Assembly: GCF_006442815.1 (NCBI RefSeq) | Contig: NZ_VFVL01000016.1 | Span: 1 to 64,000 of the forward strand | Length of the DNA: 64,000 bases | Direction: 5' to 3' | Origin: Mesorhizobium sp. B2-4-3 | Lineage (GTDB): Bacteria > Pseudomonadota > Alphaproteobacteria > Rhizobiales > Rhizobiaceae | In this document: positions 35,923 through 45,223 of the stretch, one piece after another | How positions within the stretch are numbered: the stretch's first letter is position 1 | Layout: each line of letters starts with the position of its first letter | Position numbers and translations under genes: made by a program | Notes under the pieces: model-generated | Database searches by the model: none | Told to the model about the DNA's origin: nothing | Seen by the model: only the letters and a program-made list of their open reading frames with translations

Positions 35923-37500
35923 ATGACTGCCGCCCTCCATCCCGCCGAACCGGCATTGGCAACAGATCGCGCCCGCCGTGGCGGCCGCGCGGGAAAGCGC
36001 GCCGGCGGCTCGGCCGCCTTCGAGCAGCCCGCCTTCCGGCAGCTGAAGAACCCGCTGACCCCGACCAGGCTCGTGTCCGACGACGAATTGGAATCGATCC
36101 ACCTCGCCTCGCTGCGCGTGCTGAAGGAGATCGGCGTCGACGTCCTGCACGACGAAGCCCGCCGCATCATGAAGGCGCATGGCGCGGACGTGCGCGAAGG
36201 CTCAGAGCGCGTGCGCTTCGACAGCGACATGATCCTGGAGCTCGTCTCGCACTGCCCGTCGGAATTCACGCTGCATGCCCGCAACCCGGCGCATAATCTG
36301 CGCTTCGGCGGCAACAACGTCATCCTGTCGATGATGGCTTCGGCGCCGAACTGCTCCGATCTCGACCGCGGCCGCAGGCCCGGCAACCAGACCGATTACC
36401 GCAACTTCCTGCGCCTGGCGCAGATGCACAACATCCTGCACTGCACAGGCGGCTATCCGGTCGAGCCGATCGACATCCATCCGTCGGTCCGGCACCTGGA
36501 ATGCATCCGCGACCTCGCCACGCTGACCGACAAGGTCTTCCACATCTATTCGCTCGGCAAGGAGCGCAACGTCGACGGCATCGAGATCACCCGCATCGCG
36601 CGCGGCATCAGCCGCGAGCAGCTGATGCAGGAGCCATCGGTCTTCACCATCATCAACACCAATTCGCCGCTCAAGCTCGACGTGCCGATGATGGAAGGCA
36701 TCATCCAGATGTCGAGCATGGGCCAGGTCGTGATCGTCACGCCGTTCACGCTGTCGGGCGCCATGGCGCCCGTCACCGTCGCCGGCGCGCTGGTGCAGCA
36801 GAACGCCGAGGCGCTCTCCGGCATTGCCTTCGCGCAGATGGTGAAGAAGGGCGCGCCGGTCGGCTATGGCGGCTTCACCTCCAATGTCGACATGAAGTCC
36901 GGCGCGCCGGCCTTCGGCACGCCCGAGTATATGAAGGCGCAGCTCGTCGGCGGCCAGCTTGCTCGCCGCTATCAAATTCCCTACCGCACCTCCAACACCT
37001 GCGCCGCCAACACGGTCGACGCCCAGGCCGCCTATGAAAGCGTGTTCTCGCTGTGGGGCGCCATCCAGGGCGGCGGCAACCTGATGATGCACGGCGCCGG
37101 CTGGCTTGAAGGCGGCCTGCGCTGTTCCTACGAAAAGACCATCCTGGACATCGATCTTTTGCAGATGGCGGCCGAGTTCCTCACCCCGCTCGACCTTTCC
37201 GAGGACGCGCTCGGCTTCGACGCCATCCAGTCGGTCGGTCCCGGCGGCCATTTCTTCGGCACCCCGCACACGCAGGCGCGCTACAAGACCGCCTTCTATT
37301 CGCCGATCGTGTCCGACTGGCGCAATTTCGAGACATGGGCCGAGGCGGGTTCGCCGACGGCGCTGGAACGCACCAACAAGGTGTGGAAGGAGCGCCTTGC
37401 TTCCTACGAGGAGCCCTATATGGACCCAGCCATCCGCGAGGAACTCAACGACTTCGTCGAAAAACGTCGCGCCGAAGGCGGCGCGCCGACGGATTTCTGA
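35923..37500 (+). CDS. MttB-family methyltransferase 1 (non-pyrrolysine), next to a dimethylglycine dehydrogenase
   Basis: 525 residues of the trimethylamine methyltransferase (MttB) family, a TIM barrel moving a methyl group from a quaternary or tertiary amine to a corrinoid protein. No in-frame TAG exists, so it belongs to the non-pyrrolysine branch, whose studied members use glycine betaine, proline betaine or carnitine. Shared MttB signatures: INTNSPL, VTPFTLSGAMAPVTVAGAL and MHGAGWLEGG. Residues 17-31 form a basic Arg/Gly/Ala-rich leader (RARRGGRAGKRAGG). A dimethylglycine dehydrogenase-like gene begins 76 bp downstream, which favours glycine betaine (giving dimethylglycine) as substrate; this is inference. 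Confidence 0.85.
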   Translation: MTAALHPAEPALATDRARRGGRAGKRAGGSAAFEQPAFRQLKNPLTPTRLVSDDELESIHLASLRVLKEIGVDVLHDEARRIMKAHGADVREGSERVRFDSDMILELVSHCPSEFTLHARNPAHNLRFGGNNVILSMMASAPNCSDLDRGRRPGNQTDYRNFLRLAQMHNILHCTGGYPVEPIDIHPSVRHLECIRDLATLTDKVFHIYSLGKERNVDGIEITRIARGISREQLMQEPSVFTIINTNSPLKLDVPMMEGIIQMSSMGQVVIVTPFTLSGAMAPVTVAGALVQQNAEALSGIAFAQMVKKGAPVGYGGFTSNVDMKSGAPAFGTPEYMKAQLVGGQLARRYQIPYRTSNTCAANTVDAQAAYESVFSLWGAIQGGGNLMMHGAGWLEGGLRCSYEKTILDIDLLQMAAEFLTPLDLSEDALGFDAIQSVGPGGHFFGTPHTQARYKTAFYSPIVSDWRNFETWAEAGSPTALERTNKVWKERLASYEEPYMDPAIREELNDFVEKRRAEGGAPTDF

Positions 37501-37576
37501 TCATCGGTCGGTTGGGCAACTGCCCGCCGCCCATTTTCATTTCTGACTCCACATTGCACAAGACGGACCTATCTGT

Positions 37577-40147
37577 ATGAAATCTCATGTAAAAGCGGTT
37601 GTCATCGGCGGCGGTGTCGTCGGCTGCTCGGTGCTCTATCATCTCGCCAAGGCCGGCTGGACCGACATCATGCTGATCGAGCGCTCGGAGCTGACCTCCG
37701 GCTCGTCCTGGCATGCGGCGGGCGGTTTCCACACGCTCAATGGCGATCCCAACGTCGCCAAGCTGCAGGCCTACACGGTCCAGCTCTACAAGGAGATCGA
37801 GGAGATTTCCGGCCAGTCCTGCTCGCTGCACCTGACCGGCGGCGTCATGATGGCCGATACGCCGGAGCGCATGGACTTCCTGCGGCTGGCCCATGCCAAG
37901 GGCCGCTATCTCGGCATGGACACCGAGCTGATCACGCCTTCGGAAGCCAAGGCGATGTTCCCGCTGATGGACGAGACCAATTTCGTCGGCGCCATGTGGG
38001 ACCCGGTCGAAGGCCATCTCGACCCGTCAGGGACGACCATCGCCTATTCCAAGGCTGCGAAGAAACTCGGCGCCGAGATCGTGCTGCGCAACCGCGTCGT
38101 CGACCTGACGCAGCAGCCGGACGGCACCTGGAACGTCGTCACCGAGCAAGGCACGGTCCATGCCGAGCATGTCGTCAATTGCGGCGGCCTGTGGGCGCGC
38201 GAGATCGGCCGCATGGTCGGCGTCGAGCTGCCGGTTTTGGCCATGGAGCACATGTACCTCTTGACCGAGCCGATGCCGGAGGTCGAGGAGTTCAACAAGT
38301 CGACCGGCCGCGAGATGATCGGCGTGCTCGACTTCAAGGGCGAGATCTACACCCGCCAGGAGCGCAACGGCGTCCTGCTCGGCACCTATGAGAAGGCCTG
38401 CAAGCCGTGGTCGCCGGTCAACACCCCGTGGGATTTCGGCCATGAGCTCTTGCAACCCGACATCGATCGCATCGCGCCGTCGCTGGAAATCGGCTTCAAG
38501 CATTTCCCCGGCATCGAGAAGGCCGGCATCAAGCAGATCATCAACGGCCCCTTCACCTTCGCGCTGGACGGCAACCCGTTGGTCGGCCCGGTGCAGGGCC
38601 TGACCAATTTCTGGTGCGCCTGCGCCGTCATGGCCGGCTTCAGCCAGGGCGGCGGCGTTGGCCTCGCGCTTTCCAACTGGATGGTGCATGGCGATCCTGG
38701 CTTCGACGTCTGGGGCATGGACGTCGCCCGCTTCGGCGAATGGGCGAGCCTGCGCTACACCAACGCCAAGGTGCGCGAGAACTATTCGCGCCGCTTCTCG
38801 ATCCGCTTCCCCAACGAGGAGCTTCCCGCTGCCCGCCCGGCACAGACCACGCCGCTCTATGACACGATGCTCGCCAACAATGCCGTGATGGGCGACTCCT
38901 GGGGCCTGGAAACCCCGCTCTGGTTCGCGCCGAAGGGAACGGAGCCCAAGGACATCGTCTCCTTCCACCGCTCCAACGATTTCGGCCCGATCGGAGAGGA
39001 AGTGCGCGCCACGCGCGACAAGGTCGGCGTCACCGAGATCGCCAACTTCGCCAAATACGAGGTCTCAGGTCCGGGCGCGGAGGATTTCCTCAATAGGCTG
39101 ATGACCAACCGCATGCCGAAGGTCGGCCGCATCGTGCTGACGCCGATGGTCAATGAATTCGGCAAGCTGATCGGCGACTTCACCATCGCCAAGTCGGGCG
39201 AGGACCGCTTCATGATCTGGGGCTCGTCGGCCGCGCAGAAATACCACATGCGCTGGTTCGAGAAGCATCTGCCGAAGGACGGTTCGGTGCGTATCCACCG
39301 CTTCGACCAGACGCTGGTCGGCCTGTCGATCGCCGGGCCGAAATCCCGTGACCTCTTGCAGAAGCTCGTCGATGTCGACGTTTCGACCAAGGCCTTCCGC
39401 TTCATGGACTTCCGCGAGATGGCGGTCGGCGGCGCGCCCTGCATGGTCAACCGCATCACCTATACCGGCGACCTCGGCTATGAGATCTGGATGGCGCCGG
39501 CCTACCAGCGCCTCGTCTACAAGGCGATCAAGGAAGCCGGCGCGGAATTCGGCATCGTCGATTTCGGCATGCGCGCGCTGCTCTCCATGCGTCTGGAGAA
39601 GAACTTCCCGACCTGGTTCCGCGAATTGCGGCCTATCTACGGACCGTTCGAAGGCTCGATGGACCGCTTCATCAAGCTGGAGAAGAACGACTTCATTGGC
39701 CGCGAGGCGTCCGCCAAGGAGCATGCCGAGGGTCCGAAGCTGCGCCGCGTGTCCTTCATCGTCGACGCCATCGATGCCGACGTGATGGGCGACGAGCCGA
39801 TCTGGGCCAAGGTCGGCAAGGACTACGGCACGGTCGACAAGCCGCACGGCTATGGCGCGCCGCGCTTCGACACATCCGGCAAGGAAGTGCGTGGCTCGAA
39901 GGCCGCGGAAGGCGCTTCCGCCGTGCGCGGCATCGTCGATGGAGACTGGCGCGTCGTCGGCTGGGTGACCTCGGGCGGCTACGCGCATTATGTCCAGAAG
40001 TCGATGGCGCAGGGCTATGTCCCCGCGGCCCTTGCCGAGGACGAGAGCGCCGGCCTGTTCGAGATCGAGATCCTCGGCCGCCGCCGTCCGGCCCGCATCA
40101 ATGTCGAGCCGCCTTTCGACCCGAGCGGCGAGAAGATGCGGACCTGA
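37577..40147 (+). CDS. Dimethylglycine/sarcosine dehydrogenase-like flavoprotein with GCV-T domain
   Basis: 856 residues. N-terminal FAD domain with GGGVVGCS (dinucleotide fold) and SSWHAAGG, whose His is the covalent FAD attachment site in this family; C-terminal aminomethyltransferase (GCV_T) domain (about 430-830) that binds folate and captures formaldehyde as methylene-THF. Length and layout match dimethylglycine/sarcosine dehydrogenases. Following the MttB gene, it could demethylate dimethylglycine and sarcosine successively, feeding methylene-THF to the MetF-linked pool. Confidence 0.82.
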   Translation: MKSHVKAVVIGGGVVGCSVLYHLAKAGWTDIMLIERSELTSGSSWHAAGGFHTLNGDPNVAKLQAYTVQLYKEIEEISGQSCSLHLTGGVMMADTPERMDFLRLAHAKGRYLGMDTELITPSEAKAMFPLMDETNFVGAMWDPVEGHLDPSGTTIAYSKAAKKLGAEIVLRNRVVDLTQQPDGTWNVVTEQGTVHAEHVVNCGGLWAREIGRMVGVELPVLAMEHMYLLTEPMPEVEEFNKSTGREMIGVLDFKGEIYTRQERNGVLLGTYEKACKPWSPVNTPWDFGHELLQPDIDRIAPSLEIGFKHFPGIEKAGIKQIINGPFTFALDGNPLVGPVQGLTNFWCACAVMAGFSQGGGVGLALSNWMVHGDPGFDVWGMDVARFGEWASLRYTNAKVRENYSRRFSIRFPNEELPAARPAQTTPLYDTMLANNAVMGDSWGLETPLWFAPKGTEPKDIVSFHRSNDFGPIGEEVRATRDKVGVTEIANFAKYEVSGPGAEDFLNRLMTNRMPKVGRIVLTPMVNEFGKLIGDFTIAKSGEDRFMIWGSSAAQKYHMRWFEKHLPKDGSVRIHRFDQTLVGLSIAGPKSRDLLQKLVDVDVSTKAFRFMDFREMAVGGAPCMVNRITYTGDLGYEIWMAPAYQRLVYKAIKEAGAEFGIVDFGMRALLSMRLEKNFPTWFRELRPIYGPFEGSMDRFIKLEKNDFIGREASAKEHAEGPKLRRVSFIVDAIDADVMGDEPIWAKVGKDYGTVDKPHGYGAPRFDTSGKEVRGSKAAEGASAVRGIVDGDWRVVGWVTSGGYAHYVQKSMAQGYVPAALAEDESAGLFEIEILGRRRPARINVEPPFDPSGEKMRT

Positions 40148-40232
40148 AGCCCCACGAATTGTTGGATTGCGTCGGTTGCTGTGGCATGGTCCGAGCCCGC
40201 TACCGGCGCATCAGCACGAAAAGACCATCCCA

Positions 40233-41744
40233 TTGCGGCAGCTAGAGAAATGGACCGATTGGCTGTGCGATGAACGGGTCGGTCCATTCAGCGCCGCGGT
40301 CGCCTCGGTCCTCCTCTACTGCCTGACCCAGATCGTCGCGATGGCCCTGTTGTCCCATGTCGCGGGCACGGGCGTCGGCGTCGACGATTCCGAGCAATTG
40401 ATGGAAATGCGGTTCCTGGCTGCCGGCTACGGCAGCTCGCAGCCCCCGCTATACACTTGGCTCGCCATGCTTGCGGCCTCGCTGGTCGGAACCAGCGTCC
40501 TTGCCCTCAAGATCGTCAAATACGGCCTGCTGGCCGCTGGACTGGCCGCCTATTTCACCGCCATACGCCGCCTCGGCTACTCGAACCGCGCCGCCACGGC
40601 CGGCATGTTCGGGCTGCTTCTGTTTCCCCAGATCTTCTGGGAGATGCAGCACGCCCTCACCCACTCGGTCGCCATATTCTGCTTCACCTCGCTGCTGCTT
40701 CTGGCGCTGGCCGAGGTCGAGAAGCGGCGATCGGCCATCGCCTATGCATTGTTCGGCCTGGCGACGGCGGCCGCGATGCTGTCGAAATACAACATCGTCA
40801 TCTTCCTTGCCGCCTTGTTCCTGGCGGCTCTTTCGGTTCGCGAAACGCGCGAGGCGATCTTCGATCGCCGTTTCGCAATCAGCGTGGCGGTGGCGATCCT
40901 GGCCTGCCTGCCGACGCTTTATTGGAGCCTGACGCATCTGGAAGATCTGCTCTCGCATCAAGGGGGCCTGGGCGTCGCCGAAGGCGGCAGCGTCGCGAAC
41001 ACGGCATTTCTCGGCATCCGCAGACTGGTCAACGCGATCGTCAATTTCGCTGGATTGCCGGTCGCGATTTTCGCCGGCGCCTACGTCCTGGCGAAAAGAA
41101 GACGGACAGAGCCGCCTCAGCCGGTAAGGTGGCCGGAAAAGCTATTGTGGCGGGCGATCGTCCTTGGCCTGGCGGTCATGGTCACAGTCGTGTTGGCGGC
41201 CGGCATCACCCAGTTTCGCGACCGCTGGATGCTACCGATCTTCATCCTCTTGCCCGCGGCGCTCGCCATGCGCTTCGACGCCATGGGCCAGAAAGGCCGA
41301 AAGACGCAGGCCACCATCGTCTTCGTCGGCGCGGTGCTTGCCATATTGGTGCTGCCGATGAGCTGGTACATGCATCTGCACGGCGGCGACAGCCGCGGCG
41401 GTATCGTGCGCATGGATTACCGGTCGCTCTACGACCAGATCAATGCCGACGGCCCGGTCAAGACCGTGGTCTCGAGCTGGTTCTGGGTCGGCAATCTGCG
41501 CCTGGTCGATGCAGATCTCATCGCGCTCGATGACGAGACGCCGGACTTCGCCAGATCGATCCGCGAACCGGCGGTGCTCGTCCTGACCGATGACAGGGAA
41601 CCGTCCTCGGATGTCTTCGAAGAGTTGGCGAGAGCCGGCTACGCGATGGACACCGTCCACCGCACTATTGAAGTGCCGCAGGCACTCGGCTTCCCGCCGC
41701 GCCAGGTCATAGTCACCAAACTGCACAAGAAGGCCGCGCAGTAA
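40233..41744 (+). CDS. Glycosyltransferase family 39-type membrane protein
   Basis: About 503 residues from a TTG at 40233; the start is uncertain, with no strong ribosome-binding site. Multi-spanning membrane protein with the periplasmic loop DDSEQLMEMRFLAAGYG...PPLYTW near residue 50, the acidic catalytic site of PMT/ArnT-type glycosyltransferases that use polyprenyl-phosphate sugars. The target is unknown (lipid A, protein or other glycan). It is followed 15 bp later by the DddP-like gene. Confidence 0.72.
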   Translation: MRQLEKWTDWLCDERVGPFSAAVASVLLYCLTQIVAMALLSHVAGTGVGVDDSEQLMEMRFLAAGYGSSQPPLYTWLAMLAASLVGTSVLALKIVKYGLLAAGLAAYFTAIRRLGYSNRAATAGMFGLLLFPQIFWEMQHALTHSVAIFCFTSLLLLALAEVEKRRSAIAYALFGLATAAAMLSKYNIVIFLAALFLAALSVRETREAIFDRRFAISVAVAILACLPTLYWSLTHLEDLLSHQGGLGVAEGGSVANTAFLGIRRLVNAIVNFAGLPVAIFAGAYVLAKRRRTEPPQPVRWPEKLLWRAIVLGLAVMVTVVLAAGITQFRDRWMLPIFILLPAALAMRFDAMGQKGRKTQATIVFVGAVLAILVLPMSWYMHLHGGDSRGGIVRMDYRSLYDQINADGPVKTVVSSWFWVGNLRLVDADLIALDDETPDFARSIREPAVLVLTDDREPSSDVFEELARAGYAMDTVHRTIEVPQALGFPPRQVIVTKLHKKAAQ

Positions 41745-41759
41745 GGTTCAGGGGAACGA

Positions 41760-43100
41760 ATGGACACGCAACGCTTCGGCCGCCACCGCAAGATCATGCG
41801 CTTCGAGCCAGGCTCGGTCGAAGCGCTGCGCGAGGCCTCGCGCGAAAAGGCGGCCTCGCTCAACCAGCATCTGCTGGGCTATGGCGCGACAGCTGAGGCG
41901 GAATGGGTCGCAGCAGGCATCGCAGCGCCCGATCTGCCCGCCATGCGCAGATACCGGCTGGACCGCATTCGCGCCGAGCTGAAGCGCCGCGACTATGCCG
42001 GCGCCCTGCTCTACGACCCGGTCAACATCCGCTACGCGACGGACTCGACCAACATGCAGCTCTGGGTCGCGCACAACCCGACACGCCATTGTTTCGTCGC
42101 CACCGAAGGGCCGGTGGTGCTGTTCGACTATTTCTCCTGCGAGCACCTGTCCGACCATTCGGGTGTCGTCGACGAGGTGCGCCCGGCCGTGTCGTGGATG
42201 TATCTCTACAGCGGCGAGCTTACCGAGCAGAAGGTCCGGCGCTGGGGCGCGGGCATCGCCGAACTCGTTGCCGAGCATGGCGGCGGCAACCGCCGCATCG
42301 CCGTCGACTACATCAATCCCGAAGGCGTGGAAGAACTCGCCCGCCGCGGCATCGCGATAGGCAACGGCGAGGCGGTGATGGAGAATGCACGCCTCATCAA
42401 ATCGCCGGACGAGATCCTCGCCATGCGCCGCTCGATAGTCGCCTGCGAGGCGGCTATGGGCGAGATGGAAGCCGCGCTGAAGCCCGGCGTCTCGGAGAAC
42501 GAATTGTGGGCGGAACTGCATCGCGGCAACATCGCGCGCGGCGGCGAATGGATCGAGACGCGTCTTTTGTCCTCGGGACCGCGCACCAATCCCTGGTTCC
42601 AGGAATGCTCCTCGCGCGTCATCGAAGATGGCGACCTCGTCGCCTTCGACACGGACCTGATCGGCCCTTATGGTTTCTGCGCCGATCTTTCGCGCACCTG
42701 GCTTTGCGGAAACAGGCAGCCGTCGAACGAGCAGCGCGATCTGTTCCGCATCGCCGCCGATCAGATCGCCCACAACACGGATCTGATGCGGCCGGGCATC
42801 TCCTTTCGCGATCTCGTCGAGCGCTCGGCGGTACCGCCGGACGACTGCTATCCGACGCGCTACGGCGTGCTCTATCACGGGGTCGGCCTGGCGGATGAAT
42901 ATCCGACGCTGCCGCATGCCGGCGACTGGACCGCCGACACGCCGGACGGCGTGCTCGAATCCGGCATGGTGCTGTGCGTCGAAAGCTATATCGGCAGGCT
43001 TGGCGGACGCGAAGGCGTCAAGATCGAAGAGCAGATCCTGATCACCGAGACCGGCAACGAGAAGCTTTCAGCCTACCCGCTGGACGAGCGGCTGCTCTGA
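41760..43100 (+). CDS. M24-fold enzyme of the DddP (DMSP lyase) family
   Basis: 446 residues, the usual DddP length. Blocks such as NIRYATDSTNMQLW and GGEWIETRLLSSGPRTN are typical of DddP rather than of aminopeptidase P. Metal-site positions are all kept: Asp297, Asp299, Asp309, His373, Glu408, Glu423, each exactly two residues beyond the positions I remember for the Ruegeria enzyme, as are Tyr368 and Asp379, the proposed catalytic residues. DddP cleaves DMSP to DMS and acrylate. Rhizobial homologues may act on a related metabolite. No regulator is adjacent. Its 3' end overlaps the convergent PhnD-like gene by 33 bp. Confidence 0.75.
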   Translation: MDTQRFGRHRKIMRFEPGSVEALREASREKAASLNQHLLGYGATAEAEWVAAGIAAPDLPAMRRYRLDRIRAELKRRDYAGALLYDPVNIRYATDSTNMQLWVAHNPTRHCFVATEGPVVLFDYFSCEHLSDHSGVVDEVRPAVSWMYLYSGELTEQKVRRWGAGIAELVAEHGGGNRRIAVDYINPEGVEELARRGIAIGNGEAVMENARLIKSPDEILAMRRSIVACEAAMGEMEAALKPGVSENELWAELHRGNIARGGEWIETRLLSSGPRTNPWFQECSSRVIEDGDLVAFDTDLIGPYGFCADLSRTWLCGNRQPSNEQRDLFRIAADQIAHNTDLMRPGISFRDLVERSAVPPDDCYPTRYGVLYHGVGLADEYPTLPHAGDWTADTPDGVLESGMVLCVESYIGRLGGREGVKIEEQILITETGNEKLSAYPLDERLL

Positions 43101-43895
43101 TCCGCTTTCGACGACCTCGCGCATCGCGGCAATGATTCTTTCCGGCGTCGTTCTGGCGGTGATATAGGGCAGGCCCTTGCGTCGCGCCGTCCAGCCGACC
43201 ACCTTCACGCCTTTCGCCGCCGGCTCGAAACGTTGCGCCAGCGCCCAGCTTTCGCAGTCGATGGCCGCGATATCGGCCTTGCCTTCCGCGACCGCCACGA
43301 TCGACGACCGGTGGCCGCCGCTTTCGCTGCGCGAGGCGAAGATGTCCAGGCTTTCACCCATCGCTTCCAGGTCGCGCGTCAGGCCGATCAGCCCGGACAT
43401 CGAGTCCGGATTGTTGAAGGTGAAGCGCTTGCCGCCAATGAGATCGAGCGGGATGACAGCCTTGCCATCCGCCGGCGAGACCACTGACGGTCCGCCGTCC
43501 GCAGCCATCACCAACGCGCTGGAATAAAGCTCGCCCTGTCCGCCCTCGAACGCATCGTAGCTTGGCTGGGCGATCACCTGCACATGCGGGGCGAGGCCGA
43601 GCTCCATCGGCCCCCAGCATGTTTGCCCGAAGAGCAGCGCCGGGCTCAGCCAGAACTGGTGAAAATCGAACTCGTCCGGCGGCAGCGTCGCCGGGTCGGG
43701 CGCGATCGGCTTGCCGGCGTCATCGCGAATGCCGCCAGGCACCGGCGGCAGTTCGCGATTGCTGCGCACGACCGCCTCCGGCGCATCGATGCCCCTTTGC
43801 CGAAAAGCATCGCGGAGCCGCGCCCACTGCGCGTCGACCTCGCCACGCGCTTCGGGCCAGTCATACATCGGCAGGGCCGCAACGAACTTGCTCAT
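43068..43895 (-). CDS. PhnD-like (phosphonate-type) substrate-binding protein, orphan
   Basis: 275 residues resembling PhnD/TauA-like type 2 periplasmic binding folds (LLFGQTCWGPMELG; DIAAIDCESWAL). Unlike true PhnD it has no evident signal peptide: it starts MSKFVAALPMYDWPEAR. No permease or ATPase is adjacent, so it may be a cytoplasmic sensor or an uncoupled binding protein. It is convergent with and overlaps the end of the DddP-like gene. Confidence 0.65.
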   Translation of the reverse strand: MSKFVAALPMYDWPEARGEVDAQWARLRDAFRQRGIDAPEAVVRSNRELPPVPGGIRDDAGKPIAPDPATLPPDEFDFHQFWLSPALLFGQTCWGPMELGLAPHVQVIAQPSYDAFEGGQGELYSSALVMAADGGPSVVSPADGKAVIPLDLIGGKRFTFNNPDSMSGLIGLTRDLEAMGESLDIFASRSESGGHRSSIVAVAEGKADIAAIDCESWALAQRFEPAAKGVKVVGWTARRKGLPYITARTTPERIIAAMREVVESGSEQPLVQRVG

Positions 43896-43972
43896 GACGA
43901 ATAGCTTTCAAAGACAAGCGACCTTCGGCGCCTGCGTTCCGCCGCTGAAAAAAGCGTCGCGGAAAGTCGAAA

Positions 43973-44995
43973 TTACTCCTTCGGCGGCTCGGCCGGAACA
44001 GGCGCCGTGCCAAGTCCGCTGACATTGCGCGCCCTGACGCGCGGCTTGAAAGCGCGGCCCGGTTCCGGCGTGCGCCGCAGCACCGGATGGACGATCGGCT
44101 CCTTGGCCTTGAATGCGTGGGCTTTCAGCATCGCAAAATAGTTCGGATAGGCATAACCGTTGTTCATCCGCAGCCATTCCTCGCGGCGCTCGCGAAAGAG
44201 CTTCGGCAACCTGTACCAGGCAATGGTCGGGCTCTTGTGATGAACGAAATGCAGATTGTTGTTCAGGAACAGGAAAGAGAGCGGCGAACGCTCGACGATC
44301 ACCGTTCGCCCCTCCGGATGCTCCGACCACTGGTGCTCGGCATAGGTGCGGATCGAGATCAGCGACTGGCCAAGCCACACCGGCACCAGGACATAGAGCC
44401 ACAGCGGAATGCCGAAACCGAACGTGACGATCGGCGCCACAACCGCGAGACCGATGGCATGCAGCAGCCAGGCCTTGCGGATCGCGTTGTCGCCGGCAAG
44501 GATCTGCTTGGCATCGTCGATGAAGAAACCGACCGAGGACAACCACGGACCGAGGACGAGGCGGCCGATCATGGTGTTGTTGATCTTGAGCAGAAGCTTC
44601 ATTGTCGGCGGCAGATCCTCATGCATCCAAAGCGCCTGGTAATAGCTCTCCGGATCGTCGAGCGGGTCGGTCAGGCGCTCGTCCGCATGATGGCGAAGGT
44701 GGATAGTCTTGAAGCGGCGGAACGGCCAGACCATGCCGATGGGCAGGAAGACGAAGGCTTCGTTGATCCTGGCGTTACGGGTCGGGTGACCGTGCAGCAC
44801 TTCGTGCATGATCGAGGATTGCAGAGCCAGGATAAAGGGCAGGACGGCAAGCGCCAAAAGCGGATGGGATCGCCACAGAAGGAAACCGGTGGCGAGCCAT
44901 GCGCCGTAGCAGAAGAGTGTGAGGAAGACTGTCGGCCATTCGACCGCCCGTGCGCTGCTACGTCTCTTGTTCGTGCCGGTATTCATGCTTGCCAT
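43973..44995 (-). CDS. Membrane fatty acid desaturase
   Basis: 340 residues from the ATG at 44995 (GTG 45007 and ATG 44986 are alternatives). Three histidine boxes of the di-iron desaturase/hydroxylase family are visible: HEVLHGH, HLRHHADE and HFVHHKS, between membrane segments. It introduces a double bond or hydroxyl into an acyl chain or lipid-linked substrate. It is divergent from an XRE regulator across ~230 bp that contains operator-like repeats. Confidence 0.82.
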   Translation of the reverse strand: MASMNTGTNKRRSSARAVEWPTVFLTLFCYGAWLATGFLLWRSHPLLALAVLPFILALQSSIMHEVLHGHPTRNARINEAFVFLPIGMVWPFRRFKTIHLRHHADERLTDPLDDPESYYQALWMHEDLPPTMKLLLKINNTMIGRLVLGPWLSSVGFFIDDAKQILAGDNAIRKAWLLHAIGLAVVAPIVTFGFGIPLWLYVLVPVWLGQSLISIRTYAEHQWSEHPEGRTVIVERSPLSFLFLNNNLHFVHHKSPTIAWYRLPKLFRERREEWLRMNNGYAYPNYFAMLKAHAFKAKEPIVHPVLRRTPEPGRAFKPRVRARNVSGLGTAPVPAEPPKE

Positions 44996-45081
44996 GCTGT
45001 CGACCACTGCCCCCCAGTCGCCGGAACCAACTCGATTCCTGACAACATTGTGTCAGGAGCCTGCCGTTACATCAACGCGAC

Positions 45082-45141
45082 AATGCGCACAAACTGTTGC
45101 GAATGCGCATTTCTGGCTGCATATGTTATACATTGTAAACA
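45082..45141. promoter_or_regulatory. Operator-like repeats between desaturase and XRE regulator
   Basis: AATGCGCA occurs twice, at 45082-45089 and 45102-45109, exactly 20 bp apart (two helical turns); the second copy lies in the palindrome AATGCGCATT. Further on, TGTTATACATTGTAAACA (45124-45141) is an imperfect TGTT/AACA dyad. Candidate binding sites for the adjacent XRE regulator on a divergent promoter region. Confidence 0.4.
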
Positions 45142-45223
45142 AACATGGGGATTCATTTCCGCCTGAGCCATGTTCAGAACGGCTCCGGCGCAAATTTTTC
45201 CTCTCCGCCGCGGGAGCAGCGTG

